A stretch of 50,988 nt of DNA from Rhizobacter sp. (GCA_025355745.1 JANXZA010000098.1:1-50988); one strand, 5' to 3'; shown: positions 1 to 9,866, counted from the stretch's first letter. Notes: generated by a model from the sequence alone, not told the origin. Numbers and translations: made by a program.

Positions 1-1
1 G

Positions 2-607
2 CCCTGGCTGCTGGCCGCAACTCTTTGCATCACCGCCGGCTTAGCTCAGGCGCAAGCCTCGAAAGCGCCGGATGCCCTGATCAAGGAAGTCTCGACCGAC
101 GTGCTCGATGCGGTCAAGGCCGACAAGTCGATCAAGCAAGGAGATGTGCAGAAGGTCATCGCCCTCGTCGATGCCAAGGTCATGCCTTACGTGAACTTTC
201 AGCGCATGACCTCGTCGGCGGTCGGGCGCTATTGGCGCCTGGCCACGCCGGACCAGCAAAAGCGTCTGCAGGAGGAGTTCAAGACCCTGCTCGTGCGCAC
301 CTACTCGGGTGCACTCGCCCAGGTGCAGGACCAGACGGTCGAGATCAAGCCGATGCGGGGCGCGGCCACCGACAAGGAGGTGGTGGTGCGCACCGAGATT
401 CGCGGTCGCGGCGACCCGGTGCAGCTCGACTACCGCCTCGAACAGGCGGCTGCCGGCTGGAAAATCTATGACGTCAACGTGCTCGGTGTGTGGCTGGTCG
501 AGAACTACCGGAACAGCTTCTCGCAGGAAATCGGCGCCAATGGCATCGACGGGCTGATCGCGAAACTGGCCGAGCGCAACGCCAAGGCCGGCGCCGCGAA
601 GAGCTGA
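2..607 (+). CDS. mlaC: MlaC phospholipid-binding periplasmic protein (5' end outside window)
   Basis: This is the Ttg2D/MlaC-family periplasmic carrier that shuttles phospholipids between the outer-membrane MlaA complex and the inner-membrane MlaFEDB ABC transporter. The open frame runs in from base 2 and gives 201 visible residues. They begin inside a hydrophobic signal-peptide core ending in an Ala-Gln-Ala type cleavage region, so the true start lies upstream of the window. Family hallmarks are visible: the VMPYVNFQRM segment, then RYWRLATPDQQKRLQEEFK, and near the end a WKIYDVNVLGVWLVENYR stretch. The next gene, mlaB, starts 6 nt after the stop, as expected inside an mla operon. Identity is secure; the start cannot be assigned here. 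Confidence 0.95.
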   Translation, partial: PWLLAATLCITAGLAQAQASKAPDALIKEVSTDVLDAVKADKSIKQGDVQKVIALVDAKVMPYVNFQRMTSSAVGRYWRLATPDQQKRLQEEFKTLLVRTYSGALAQVQDQTVEIKPMRGAATDKEVVVRTEIRGRGDPVQLDYRLEQAAAGWKIYDVNVLGVWLVENYRNSFSQEIGANGIDGLIAKLAERNAKAGAAKS

Positions 608-613
608 TCGCGC

Positions 614-961
614 ATGCTGCTGTTGCCAACCACCGTCACCGTCCGTGAAGCCCGCGATGTGCAGCGCATGCTCGGGCAGGCGCTGAAGAGCGAGCCCGAC
701 AGCGGGGTCGTCATCGACGCTGGCAACCTCGCGCAGTTCGACTCGGCGGCACTCGCCGTGCTGCTTGAATGTCACCGTCTTGCCAACGCCTGGGGCCGGC
801 CGTTCGCCGTGCGCAACCCGCCGCCGAAGCTGGCAGCGCTGGCGAGGCTTTATGGTGTGGACGGGCTGTTGACGCTGGCCACCGGGCCGCCCGATCTGCC
901 CTTGAAGCCCGGGCCTGCGTCCACGGCGATCCCGTCAGGCCCGTCCAACCTGTCGGCGTGA
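614..961 (+). CDS. mlaB: MlaB-like STAS domain protein
   Basis: This 115-residue protein consists of one STAS domain. MlaB is the cytoplasmic STAS subunit that stabilises and controls the MlaF ATPase of the phospholipid transporter. The visible features are the beta-strand plus helix pattern and the DSAALAVLLECHRLA segment, which corresponds to the conserved region carrying the regulatory serine/threonine in STAS proteins. A Pro/Ser-rich tail of about 20 residues follows. The gene begins 6 nt after mlaC. Its last 27 nt overlap the 3' end of msrQ on the other strand. The assignment rests mainly on fold pattern and position, since STAS domains have little sequence identity. Confidence 0.85.
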   Translation: MLLLPTTVTVREARDVQRMLGQALKSEPDSGVVIDAGNLAQFDSAALAVLLECHRLANAWGRPFAVRNPPPKLAALARLYGVDGLLTLATGPPDLPLKPGPASTAIPSGPSNLSA

Positions 962-1627
962 GCGGAAGGCTGTTGTCAACCACGACGCCAGCCGCCACCC
1001 CAGCAGTACCGCGATGACGGCCGCGTAGACGGCCACTTCGGCATAGTTGTGTTTGGCGCTGCGCATCCAGAAGAAGTGCAGCAGGCCGAGCAGCGCTACT
1101 GCATAGACCGCGCGGTGCAAGGCCTGCCAACGGGCCGCGCCGAGCGCCTTGATGGCGCGGTTGAAGGAAGTCAGCGCCAGCGGCGTCATCAGCAGCAACG
1201 CACTGGTGCCGACCAGGATGAAGGGGCGTTTGGCGATGTCGCGCACGATGCCGGTGACCACGAAGCCCATGTCCAGGCCGCTGTAGCACAGGAAGTGCAA
1301 GCAGCCGTAGAAGAATGTGAACAGGCCCAGCATGCGGCGCCAGCGCGCCATCGCAGGCTGCACCATCCATCGCCGCAGCGGGGTGATCGCCAGCGTGATG
1401 CACAGGAAGCGCAGGGTCCAATCGCCGGTCGCGCGGATCAGCTTCTCGGCCGGGTTCGCGCCCAGCGCATCGGTGGCGGCGCCAACCACCAGCCACGCCA
1501 GCGGCAGGAGGCAGAGCACGAACAGCGCCGGCTTGACTGCGGGGTGCATCAGCGCCGGGCGTCGCCGTGCCGGGCTTGGCAGGCGCGCCCCAGACGCGCC
1601 GGCGGGCACGGCAGCAGTGGTGGTCAT
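935..1627 (-). CDS. msrQ: MsrQ heme-binding membrane subunit of the methionine sulfoxide reductase system
   Basis: MsrQ (YedZ) is a multi-spanning inner-membrane b-type cytochrome that passes electrons from the quinone pool to periplasmic MsrP, which repairs oxidised methionines. The 230-residue product has several hydrophobic helices (for example PALFVLCLLPLAWLVVG) and conserved histidines likely to bind heme in GCLHFLCY, WQALHRAVY and LLHFFWM. It lies 22 nt downstream of msrP on the same strand, the usual msrPQ order. A second possible start at base 1549 would remove a 26-residue Ala/Pro-rich N-terminus and give a length closer to the family norm. The stop region overlaps mlaB. Confidence 0.95.
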   Translation of the reverse strand: MTTTAAVPAGASGARLPSPARRRPALMHPAVKPALFVLCLLPLAWLVVGAATDALGANPAEKLIRATGDWTLRFLCITLAITPLRRWMVQPAMARWRRMLGLFTFFYGCLHFLCYSGLDMGFVVTGIVRDIAKRPFILVGTSALLLMTPLALTSFNRAIKALGAARWQALHRAVYAVALLGLLHFFWMRSAKHNYAEVAVYAAVIAVLLGWRLASWLTTAFRSRRQVGRA

Positions 1628-1649
1628 CGCGTCGCGCTGCCGAGCAACT

Positions 1650-2642
1650 TCAATAGAACTTCTTCAGGTCCATGCCGGCATAGAGCTGGCCGACCTGTGG
1701 CTCGTAGCCGTTGAACATCAGGGTCGCGCGCTTCTTCGAGAACAGGCCGTCTTCGCCAATGCGGCGTTCGGTCGCCTGGCTCCATCGGGGGTGATCGACG
1801 CTCGGGTTCACGTTCGAGAAGAAGCCGTATTCCTGGCTCGCGCTCTTGACCCAGCTCGTCGGCGGCTGCTTGTCGGTGAAGCGGATCTTGACGATCGACT
1901 TGCCGCTCTTGAAGCCATACTTCCACGGCAGCACCGCGCGCACCGGCGCGCCGTTCTGGTTCGGCAGCACCTCGCCGTACAGGCCGAAGGCGAGCAGCGC
2001 CAGCGGGTGCATCGCTTCATCGAGTCGCAGGCCTTCGACGTAGGGCCACTCGAGCACGCGCGAGCCGACGAAAGGCATCGTCTTCGGGTCGACCAGGGTC
2101 ACGAATTCAACGTATTTCGCGTTGCCCGTGGGCTCGACCCGCTTGATCAGCTCGGCCATCGAATAGCCGACCCAAGGGATCACCATCGACCAGCCCTCGA
2201 CGCAGCGCAGCCGGTAGATGCGCTCCTCGAGTGGCGCCAGCTTCAGCAGCTCGTCGATGTCGTAGGTCTTCGGCTTCTTCACCTCGCCTTCGATGGCCAC
2301 TGTCCAGGGCCGCGTTTTCAACGTGTGGGCGTTCTTTTCCGGGTCGGCCTTGTCGGTGCCGAATTCGTAGAAGTTGTTGTACGAGGTGATGTCGGCGTAG
2401 GGCGTGGGCTTTTCCATCGTCATGCCACCCGACAGTGCGGAGCGCGCACCTGCCAGCGGTGCCAGCTTGCCGGCCCTGGCCACCTGGGCATGGGCATCGC
2501 GGGCGGCCCATGCGGCCAGGGCGCTACCGGCCACGCCGGTGCCAATCAGCTTCAGCGCGTCGCGCCGACCCTCGTAGCTTGCACGCGGCGTGATCTCGGA
2601 TGAATGGGCGTGGACGAAGCCGCGGTTCTTGAGGAAATGCAT
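1650..2642 (-). CDS. msrP: MsrP molybdopterin-dependent periplasmic protein-methionine-sulfoxide reductase, catalytic subunit
   Basis: MsrP (YedY) uses a molybdopterin cofactor to reduce methionine sulfoxide in periplasmic proteins. I chose the ATG at 2642, giving 330 residues, because the protein then begins MHFLKNRGF and is followed by a Tat-type signal with [10 protein letters not shown] and a hydrophobic core ending in AHA. The sulfite-oxidase-like domain contains [10 protein letters not shown], whose cysteine (about residue 147) should be the molybdenum ligand. The open frame extends 38 codons further upstream, but that stretch does not look like family sequence. The gene is followed directly by its electron-donor partner msrQ. 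Confidence 0.96.
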   Translation of the reverse strand: MHFLKNRGFVHAHSSEITPRASYEGRRDALKLIGTGVAGSALAAWAARDAHAQVARAGKLAPLAGARSALSGGMTMEKPTPYADITSYNNFYEFGTDKADPEKNAHTLKTRPWTVAIEGEVKKPKTYDIDELLKLAPLEERIYRLRCVEGWSMVIPWVGYSMAELIKRVEPTGNAKYVEFVTLVDPKTMPFVGSRVLEWPYVEGLRLDEAMHPLALLAFGLYGEVLPNQNGAPVRAVLPWKYGFKSGKSIVKIRFTDKQPPTSWVKSASQEYGFFSNVNPSVDHPRWSQATERRIGEDGLFSKKRATLMFNGYEPQVGQLYAGMDLKKFY

Positions 2643-2762
2643 CGGTTGGGTTCCGGTGAGGCGTGCGAAGGTGGGTCGCGACTGGCTCGGGCGTCTTACA
2701 TGGGGCAGGCCGCATGTCATGCCTGGCGGTCCGATTATCTGAGCCGCATCGCACACGAACGA

Positions 2763-2788
2763 CGGGCCGGTGCAAGACCGGCCCGTTT
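2763..2788 (-). terminator. strong hairpin between cytochrome c4 gene and msrP
   Basis: Bases 2763-2771 and 2777-2785 form a perfect 9-bp GC-rich stem around a GCAAG loop. The hairpin lies just downstream of the minus-strand cytochrome gene, where a terminator would be expected. However, the short T run (2786-2788) is on the plus-strand side, so for the minus-strand transcript it is a hairpin without a classic U tract. Confidence 0.5.
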
Positions 2789-2831
2789 ATGTGGACTCAC
2801 GTACCGGGCGCACCCGGCGGTGCGCTGACGA

Positions 2832-3467
2832 TCAGTGCAGGCCGGCGATGTAGTCAGACACGGCCTTGATCTCGCGGTCGTTCATCTTCGCGGCCACGCC
2901 GGTCATCTGCAGGCTGTTCTTGCGCACGCCGCCGCGGAAGGCAACGAGTTGTGCTTCGGTGTAGTCGGCGTGCTGGCCGGCCATGCGCGGGTACTGGGCC
3001 GGGATGCCGGCGCCGGTCGGGCTGTGGCAGCCGGCACAGGCGGGAACGCTGCGGTCGGCAATGCCGCCGCGGTAGATTTTCTCGCCCAGCGATACCAGTT
3101 CCTTGTTCTTTGCAAAGCCGGGCTTGGCCTGCTTGCCCGCGTAGAACGCGGCGACGTTCCTCATGTCGTCTTCCGACAAGGCCGAGGCCATGCCCATCAT
3201 GATGGCGTTGGCGCGCTTGCCCGACTTGAATTCGGTCAGCTGCTTGACCAGATATTCAGGGTGCTGGCCCTGCAGGATCGGGTTTGCCGGGCTGCCGCGC
3301 GAGCCGTCGCTGGTGTGGCAGGCGGCGCAGACGTTCGTTGACGTGGCCTGGCCCTTGGCCAGATCGGGCTTGGCTGCGGCCTTGGCCGGCTCGGCGGACA
3401 TGGCCGCTGGCACGGCGAGCATCAGGCAGGCGCCGATGGCAGAGATCACAGAGGCAACAGACTTCAT
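2832..3467 (-). CDS. Cytochrome c4-type diheme c cytochrome
   Basis: This periplasmic diheme cytochrome c of 211 residues has an N-terminal signal peptide (hydrophobic core, then AAMSAEPAKA) and two CxxCH heme sites, NVCAACHTSDG and VPACAGCHSPTG. Candidate distal methionine ligands are in the NAIMMGMASAL and SLQMTGVAAKM segments. Two similar halves are the signature of cytochrome c4, which carries electrons toward terminal oxidases. It is divergently transcribed from engB, with about 60 nt between the two starts. The exact electron partners cannot be read from this window. Confidence 0.92.
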   Translation of the reverse strand: MKSVASVISAIGACLMLAVPAAMSAEPAKAAAKPDLAKGQATSTNVCAACHTSDGSRGSPANPILQGQHPEYLVKQLTEFKSGKRANAIMMGMASALSEDDMRNVAAFYAGKQAKPGFAKNKELVSLGEKIYRGGIADRSVPACAGCHSPTGAGIPAQYPRMAGQHADYTEAQLVAFRGGVRKNSLQMTGVAAKMNDREIKAVSDYIAGLH

Positions 3468-3482
3468 GGCAGGCAGCTTTTA

Positions 3483-3510
3483 CTTGTGCAAAACCGGGTG
3501 ATTTTACAAT
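3483..3510 (+). promoter_or_regulatory. candidate sigma70 promoter for engB
   Basis: A TACAAT hexamer at 3505-3510 matches the -10 consensus in five of six positions. A weak CTTGTG/ACTTGT element lies about 17 nt upstream. If it is used, transcription would begin near 3517. That would exclude the upstream ATG at 3509 and favour the ATG at 3530 as the engB start. Confidence 0.4.
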
Positions 3511-3529
3511 GAGAGTTTTGGGCGACTCC

Positions 3530-4315
3530 ATGGCCGAGCAAAGCAATTCAATTCAAGCGCACACGGCAGTGCAAACGGCAGCCCAAACGCAGGCCCGAGC
3601 CGAGCCGCAAGTGATAGTGCCGTCGTCACCATCGGCCGCCCCGCCGCCGACCCCCGCCGAGGCGGAAAAGCGCGCCCTCGGTTGGACCCACACGGCGCGC
3701 TTTCGCACCACCGCCAGCCAGCTCGACCAGCTGCCGCAAACCGAGTTGCCCGAGATCGCTTTCGTCGGCCGCTCCAACGCCGGCAAGTCGACTGCCATCA
3801 ACATGCTGACGCAACAAAAGCGCCTGGCGTTTGCCTCGAAAACGCCCGGCCGCACCCAGCACATCAACCTGTTCGACCTGGGCCCGAAGATGGTTCCGAA
3901 CGCGATCTTCGCCGACCTGCCGGGCTACGGCTACGCTGCCGTGGCGCGCGGCGCGAAGCTGCGCTGGCAGAAGGTGATGGCCGACTACCTCGACGTGCGC
4001 CGCAGCCTCGTCGGCGTGGTGCTGATGATCGATTCGCGGCTCGGATTCACCGACCTCGACCATCAGTTGATGAGCTTCGTCGGCCCGCGCGTGGGCAACG
4101 GCTCGGTCAGGCTGCTGGTGCTGTTGACCAAGGCCGACAAGCTCAACCGCAGCGAGGCTGCGGCCGCGCTGGCGAGTGCGCAGGCCGTGCTGGGTGACCT
4201 GGCGACCGACGAGGCGGATGTGGGCATCGCGCTGTTTTCGGCGCTGAAGAAGTCGGGCGTCGGCGATGCCGCCAGGGTCTTGCACGGCTGGGTCCACGCG
4301 GGAGCGCAAGCATGA
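3530..4315 (+). CDS. engB: EngB/YsxC ribosome-assembly GTPase
   Basis: EngB is an essential TRAFAC-class GTPase needed for 50S ribosome assembly and cell division. GTPase motifs are clear: G1 GRSNAGKST, a TPGRTQ segment at G2, G3 DLPGYGYA, G4 TKAD and G5 SALK. From the ATG at 3530 the protein has 261 residues, about 50 more than E. coli EngB. The extra length is an N-terminal Gln/Ala/Pro-rich, probably disordered region. The frame stays open further upstream, with another ATG at 3509, but a TACAAT -10 element overlaps that codon. The stop overlaps the next start as ATGA, so the downstream hydrolase is probably translationally coupled. Confidence 0.95.
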   Translation: MAEQSNSIQAHTAVQTAAQTQARAEPQVIVPSSPSAAPPPTPAEAEKRALGWTHTARFRTTASQLDQLPQTELPEIAFVGRSNAGKSTAINMLTQQKRLAFASKTPGRTQHINLFDLGPKMVPNAIFADLPGYGYAAVARGAKLRWQKVMADYLDVRRSLVGVVLMIDSRLGFTDLDHQLMSFVGPRVGNGSVRLLVLLTKADKLNRSEAAAALASAQAVLGDLATDEADVGIALFSALKKSGVGDAARVLHGWVHAGAQA

Positions 4316-5223
4316 TTGAAACCTTCCAGGCCGTGCTGCCGCACGGCATCACGCTGAGTTGCCGCGCAGCTGGCCCGTTAGGCGCCCCGGTGCTGGTGTT
4401 CCTGCACGGCTTCCCGGAGGCGGCATTCGTCTGGGACGAGCTGCTCGAAAACTTCAGCGACCGCTTCCGCTGCGTCGCGCCCAACCTGCGCGGCTTCGAG
4501 CAATCGTCGTCGCCGACCGAGCCCGAGGCCTACCGCGTCAAACACCTGATGGCCGACCTGGACGCGTTGATCTCGCTCGTTGCGCCCACCGCCGGTGCGC
4601 CGCTTGAAGCGCTGATCGCGCACGACTGGGGCGGTGCCGTGGCGTGGACCTTCGCGGCCCTGAGGCCGGATCGCGTCAAGCGCCTGGTCATCATCAACTC
4701 GCCGCACCCCGCGACCTTTCTGCGCGAGTTGCAGCGCAGCCCGCAGCAGCAGGCAGCGAGCCGCTACATGAACTTTTTGTGTCGCCCGGATGCCGAGGCC
4801 TTGCTGGCCGAGAACGACTTCGCGCGCATGTGGCCGATGCTTGCCGGCATGGGCGCGTTGAATTCGCAGCGGGTTGGCGCTGGCTGGCTGACCGAAGCGG
4901 TGCGGGCCCAATACCGGGCAGTCTGGAGCGCCGGCCTGACAGGCGGCTGCAACTACTACCGCGCTTCGCCACTGCGCCCGCCGGTCAGCGCGGACGATGC
5001 CGTGATGAGCATCGAATTCCCGCCCGCCTACGTCACCGTCACGCTGCCCACGCTGGTGCTCTGGGGCGAGGACGACACGGCCTTGCCGATCGGCCTGCTC
5101 GACGGTCTGGAGGCCTTCGTGCCCGACCTGCGGCTGGTGCGCGTGCCGGGTGCAACGCACTGGATCGTGCACGAGCGGCCGCAGTTCGTCGCCGCCGAGA
5201 TCGAGCGTCATTTGGCGGGCTGA
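4312..5223 (+). CDS. Alpha/beta hydrolase of the epoxide hydrolase / haloalkane dehalogenase type
   Basis: This 303-residue alpha/beta hydrolase shows an HGFPE oxyanion-hole motif near residue 31. The nucleophile elbow HDWGG places Asp, not Ser, as nucleophile, the hallmark of epoxide hydrolases and haloalkane/haloacetate dehalogenases. The acid residue is probably in WGEDDTALP and the catalytic His in GATHWIVHE near the C-terminus. A cap domain fills residues of about 140-230. There is no signal peptide, so it acts in the cytoplasm. It starts inside the engB stop codon (ATGA). The substrate cannot be deduced. Confidence 0.88.
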   Translation: MIETFQAVLPHGITLSCRAAGPLGAPVLVFLHGFPEAAFVWDELLENFSDRFRCVAPNLRGFEQSSSPTEPEAYRVKHLMADLDALISLVAPTAGAPLEALIAHDWGGAVAWTFAALRPDRVKRLVIINSPHPATFLRELQRSPQQQAASRYMNFLCRPDAEALLAENDFARMWPMLAGMGALNSQRVGAGWLTEAVRAQYRAVWSAGLTGGCNYYRASPLRPPVSADDAVMSIEFPPAYVTVTLPTLVLWGEDDTALPIGLLDGLEAFVPDLRLVRVPGATHWIVHERPQFVAAEIERHLAG

Positions 5224-5248
5224 GCGGCCTGCCTTGCGCCCTGGTTGG

Positions 5249-7471
5249 TCAGCGCGGCCGGGCAATGTCGCGCATTACCGCGTCGAGGGCGCGCTGCACC
5301 AGCGTGCGCGTCTCGAGCGCCTGCATCAGCCCTTCGGCGGCGAGCCGTTCAAGTGCGCGCTGGGTGATCGAATGGGTGCGCGCGGGCGTCTCGCCGGCGA
5401 ACAGGTAGAACAGGAAAGCATCGCTGTGCCACAGCAATTGCACCCGCGCCCAGCGGCCGTGCAGGAACAGCCGCAGGTGGTCCGAGACGCGCAGGAAATC
5501 GAGCCGGCGGCCCGCGCCGTCGGGATGCAACGAAGGCTCGTTGCCCATCAACTCGGCGGGCACCGTCTCCATCGAGCCGAGGTCGATCACGGAGTCGCTG
5601 AAGGTCATCGCGCCGGTGCTCGGTTCAACCTCTTCGCTGCGCATTCGCTGCACGATCTCGTCGGCCGACAGCGCGCCGAAGCCGCTGCGCCCGCCGGGCC
5701 GCAAAGCCTCGGTGTGGATGGCCATCAACTCGTCGAGAACGCGCGCCTGTTCGGCCGCCGGCAGCGCGATCAGTGCCATGCCCGAACGCAGGCGCTCAAG
5801 CAGGCTCGGCAGCAGTGTCAGCAGGCGCTGGCGGCTCTTCGGGTGGTCGGGCAGCTGGACGCTCCAGATCAACTCGTCGACGAGCTTGACGTAGCCGCGC
5901 GTCGCCTCGGAATGCTCGCCGGTGCGCTGCATCGAGTCGGCCAGCACGCGGGCCCAGGTGGCGGTGATGAAGCGCCGGATGCTCGGGCTGGTGTGCATCG
6001 GCGCCATCTGGTCCACCAGCCGGCGCGACAGGTGCTGCTCCAGCACCTCGCGGCGCTCGGCGGCTTCCAGCAGAGCGACGGTGGGCTGCGCGGCGCGCAA
6101 TTGCACTTGCAGCGCCTCGGCAAGGAAGGCGTCGAAGCGACCCAGCGCGCGCCGGTACAGCGCCGCGTCGGGCGCGGCTGCGCGGGCCAACCCGTCGGCC
6201 AGTTCGTTGCAGAACTGCAGGGTCGCCAGGCTGCGTGGATCGCCCGCCTGGGAATGGCTGCACGCCGCTTCGCCGATGCGGTCGAACAACTGCCAGACGG
6301 TGTGCTGCGGCGAATCCATCATTGAGGGGTCGTGCAAGGCGACCCGCAGCGCCGACGCCTGCAGGCGCGCCAGGACCGCAACGAAGGCTGCGGGAAGGTG
6401 GGTGTCGGCCTGCATCGCGTCGAACACGCGCGACAGCAGCTCAATGATCTGCCGATCGACCGAATTGCTCGCGCTGGCAAGCAGCGCCGTGCGATGGGCT
6501 GCCAGGCGCTTGCCGATCGGGTCGGTCTGAGGCTGCCCCGGCGCATCGCCCTCAGCGCCGGCGTGGACGCCGGGCAGCACATCGGGCAACGCATCGGTCA
6601 GCGCCAAGTGCCGCAGCAACTCGTCGAGCCGCGCCAGCGCCTGTTCGAACTCCGGGTTCGACGCATCGACGCCGGCCCGGCGATGCGCGCTGTCGGCCGG
6701 CCCCGACACCTTGCCGACACCGAGCCGCAACTCCCCCGAGCCGCTGGGCATGCGCGACAGCATGTTGGCAATCGCGCCCGGCTGACTTGCATCGAGCGTC
6801 GCGGGCCCGCGTTCGGGCGCTGCGCCCGGCGCCAGCAGGATGGTGCGGTAGATGCCAGGCTCCACGCCTTGCGTCTCGAGCCGGGTGCAGGCCGCTGCCC
6901 AGGCGTTCTTCAACAGCCCGGCCGCCACGCCCACGGAGACGCGCAGCAGCGTGCTCCGCTCGCCCTGCCCACCGGCCACGGCGCACGCCGCCTGCCAGAG
7001 CGCGGTCGCGTATGCGGCGGGTGGGAAGGGGTTCGATTCGGCGCTGACATGGGTCTGGCCGATCAGGGTCGAGGTGAAGGTTTGAAGCTCGCGCAGTTCC
7101 CACTCGGCGGTGGTGTCGATGCGCTGCATGGCGCGCGAAATCTCGATGTCGATCTCGACCCGCGACTCGTCCATCAACGAAAGCCCGCCGGCGCTTGCCA
7201 GCGCGGTGCGGCCATCGCCACGGCCTTGTTCTGCGAGTTCCTCCAGCACCTGCATTCGCAAGGCCTCGACGAACGCTGCCTGGTAGGCCGCGCCGTGGCG
7301 CTGCAGGGCTTCGACCAGCGCGAAATGGTGCTGCCGTTCGCTCGGGCTGACCACACCGTCTTTCGAATCGCGCAACAACTGCAAGGTGCCGATCAACGTG
7401 CGCTGAATCAGCGCAGGCGCGAGATCCAGTTCGTCGTCAACGAAGCGTTGCAGCAGGGGGGCAATCGGCAT
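5249..7471 (-). CDS. DUF1631 family protein, function unknown
   Basis: This large (740-residue) cytoplasmic protein is predicted to be mostly helical and has no signal peptide or membrane segment. I recognise it as a DUF1631 protein from its overall pattern and from the C-terminal block around FLRVSDHLRLFLHGRWARVQ followed by LLWHSDAFLFYLFAGE. Such proteins are widespread in Beta- and Gammaproteobacteria, have no settled biochemical role, and are sometimes mislabelled as thymidine phosphorylase. It stands alone between a convergently arranged hydrolase gene and groEL. It probably has its own promoter in the 95 nt between its start and the groEL terminator. Confidence 0.8.
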   Translation of the reverse strand: MPIAPLLQRFVDDELDLAPALIQRTLIGTLQLLRDSKDGVVSPSERQHHFALVEALQRHGAAYQAAFVEALRMQVLEELAEQGRGDGRTALASAGGLSLMDESRVEIDIEISRAMQRIDTTAEWELRELQTFTSTLIGQTHVSAESNPFPPAAYATALWQAACAVAGGQGERSTLLRVSVGVAAGLLKNAWAAACTRLETQGVEPGIYRTILLAPGAAPERGPATLDASQPGAIANMLSRMPSGSGELRLGVGKVSGPADSAHRRAGVDASNPEFEQALARLDELLRHLALTDALPDVLPGVHAGAEGDAPGQPQTDPIGKRLAAHRTALLASASNSVDRQIIELLSRVFDAMQADTHLPAAFVAVLARLQASALRVALHDPSMMDSPQHTVWQLFDRIGEAACSHSQAGDPRSLATLQFCNELADGLARAAAPDAALYRRALGRFDAFLAEALQVQLRAAQPTVALLEAAERREVLEQHLSRRLVDQMAPMHTSPSIRRFITATWARVLADSMQRTGEHSEATRGYVKLVDELIWSVQLPDHPKSRQRLLTLLPSLLERLRSGMALIALPAAEQARVLDELMAIHTEALRPGGRSGFGALSADEIVQRMRSEEVEPSTGAMTFSDSVIDLGSMETVPAELMGNEPSLHPDGAGRRLDFLRVSDHLRLFLHGRWARVQLLWHSDAFLFYLFAGETPARTHSITQRALERLAAEGLMQALETRTLVQRALDAVMRDIARPR

Positions 7472-7565
7472 CGTGAGCCTCGGACAGGAAAAACAAGGCG
7501 ATTATCCCGCGCGCCCGCCGGTGCCCCGCGCCAATGTGTCGCCGTACGTGACCACACCGTCCATG

Positions 7566-7590
7566 AAAAAAGGCCACCGAAGTGACCTTT
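7566..7590 (-). terminator. intrinsic terminator downstream of groEL
   Basis: Read on the minus strand, bases 7590 to 7569 form a 9-bp stem (AAAGGTCAC pairing with GTGGCCTTT, one G-T wobble) closed by a TTCG tetraloop and followed by a run of six T. This is a textbook rho-independent terminator for groES-groEL, about 90 nt after the groEL stop. Confidence 0.9.
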
Positions 7591-7608
7591 GAGCGAGGCC
7601 GGGAGGTT

Positions 7609-7636
7609 GAACATCAGCCGTGCCCGGCTGATGTTC
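7609..7636 (-). repeat. 12-bp inverted repeat in the groEL 3' untranslated region
   Basis: Bases 7609-7620 (GAACATCAGCCG) and 7625-7636 are perfect inverted complements around a 4-nt loop. A further short hairpin (GGCAGC-GCAA-GCTGCC, 7656-7671) lies between this repeat and the groEL stop. With the terminator, the groEL transcript would end in three successive stem-loops. Confidence 0.75.
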
Positions 7637-7680
7637 CAACGCCCCGAGCTATGAAGGCAGCGCAAGCTGCCCTCATAACA

Positions 7681-9363
<1,683 letters not shown>

Positions 9364-9385
9364 TCAGTCTGCGGGGTGAAGTGCT

Positions 9386-9676
9386 TTACTTCTCAACCAC
9401 AGCAAACAGATCGTCTTCTTTCATCACCAGCAGTTCTTCGCCGTCGACCTTGACGGTCTGGCCGCTGTACTTGCCGAACAGGACGCGGTCGCCGACCTTT
9501 GTGTTCAGGACGATGAACTCGCCCTTGTCGGTGCGCTTGCCCGGGCCGACGGCCAGCACTTCACCCTGGTCGGGCTTCTCGGCCGCGTTGTCGGGGATCA
9601 CGATGCCGGAGGCGGTCTTGGTTTCTTGTTCCAGACGCTTGACGATCACGCGATCGTGCAGAGGGCGAAGTTTCAT
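9386..9676 (-). CDS. groES: GroES co-chaperonin (10 kDa)
   Basis: GroES is the heptameric lid of the GroEL chamber. The product has 96 residues starting [14 protein letters not shown], the standard N-terminus. An upstream in-frame start at 9697 would add seven residues that are not part of the family, so I used the ATG at 9676, preceded by an AGGAGAT Shine-Dalgarno sequence. The mobile-loop region is [18 protein letters not shown]. It is the first gene of the groES-groEL operon, with a leader of about 130 nt reaching back to the CIRCE element and promoter. Confidence 0.99.
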   Translation of the reverse strand: MKLRPLHDRVIVKRLEQETKTASGIVIPDNAAEKPDQGEVLAVGPGKRTDKGEFIVLNTKVGDRVLFGKYSGQTVKVDGEELLVMKEDDLFAVVEK

Positions 9677-9779
9677 GGGATCTCCTTGAGGACTCAAATG
9701 AGTGTTAGTTGAGGATCGACGCGAAGTGGGCGCTCAATCACTTGAAGCAGGAACGGCGGTTGGTTCGTCATTTCCGCTG

Positions 9780-9806
9780 TTAGCACTCAGCAATTGCGAG
9801 TGCTAG
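9780..9806 (-). promoter_or_regulatory. CIRCE operator (HrcA binding site) of groESL
   Basis: TTAGCACTC (9780-9788), nine intervening bases, then GAGTGCTAG (9798-9806). This matches the CIRCE consensus TTAGCACTC-N9-GAGTGCTAA except for the last base. It sits immediately downstream of the predicted transcription start, so the heat-shock repressor HrcA should bind here. hrcA itself is not in the window. Confidence 0.95.
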
Positions 9807-9813
9807 CAAGCAA

Positions 9814-9842
9814 ATTATAGGGGTGAGCGTCCATGTTTCAAG
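9814..9842 (-). promoter_or_regulatory. groES promoter with overlapping sigma70 and sigma32 features
   Basis: On the minus strand there is TTGAAA (9841-9836), a 16-bp spacer, then TATAAT (9819-9814), a strong housekeeping promoter. The same bases read CTTGAAA at -35 and have CCCC directly before the -10, resembling the heat-shock sigma32 consensus (CTTGAAA ... CCCCATNT). Transcription should begin just ahead of the CIRCE operator. Confidence 0.85.
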
Positions 9843-9866
9843 ACCAGCTGACGGGCGTCGACCCAA

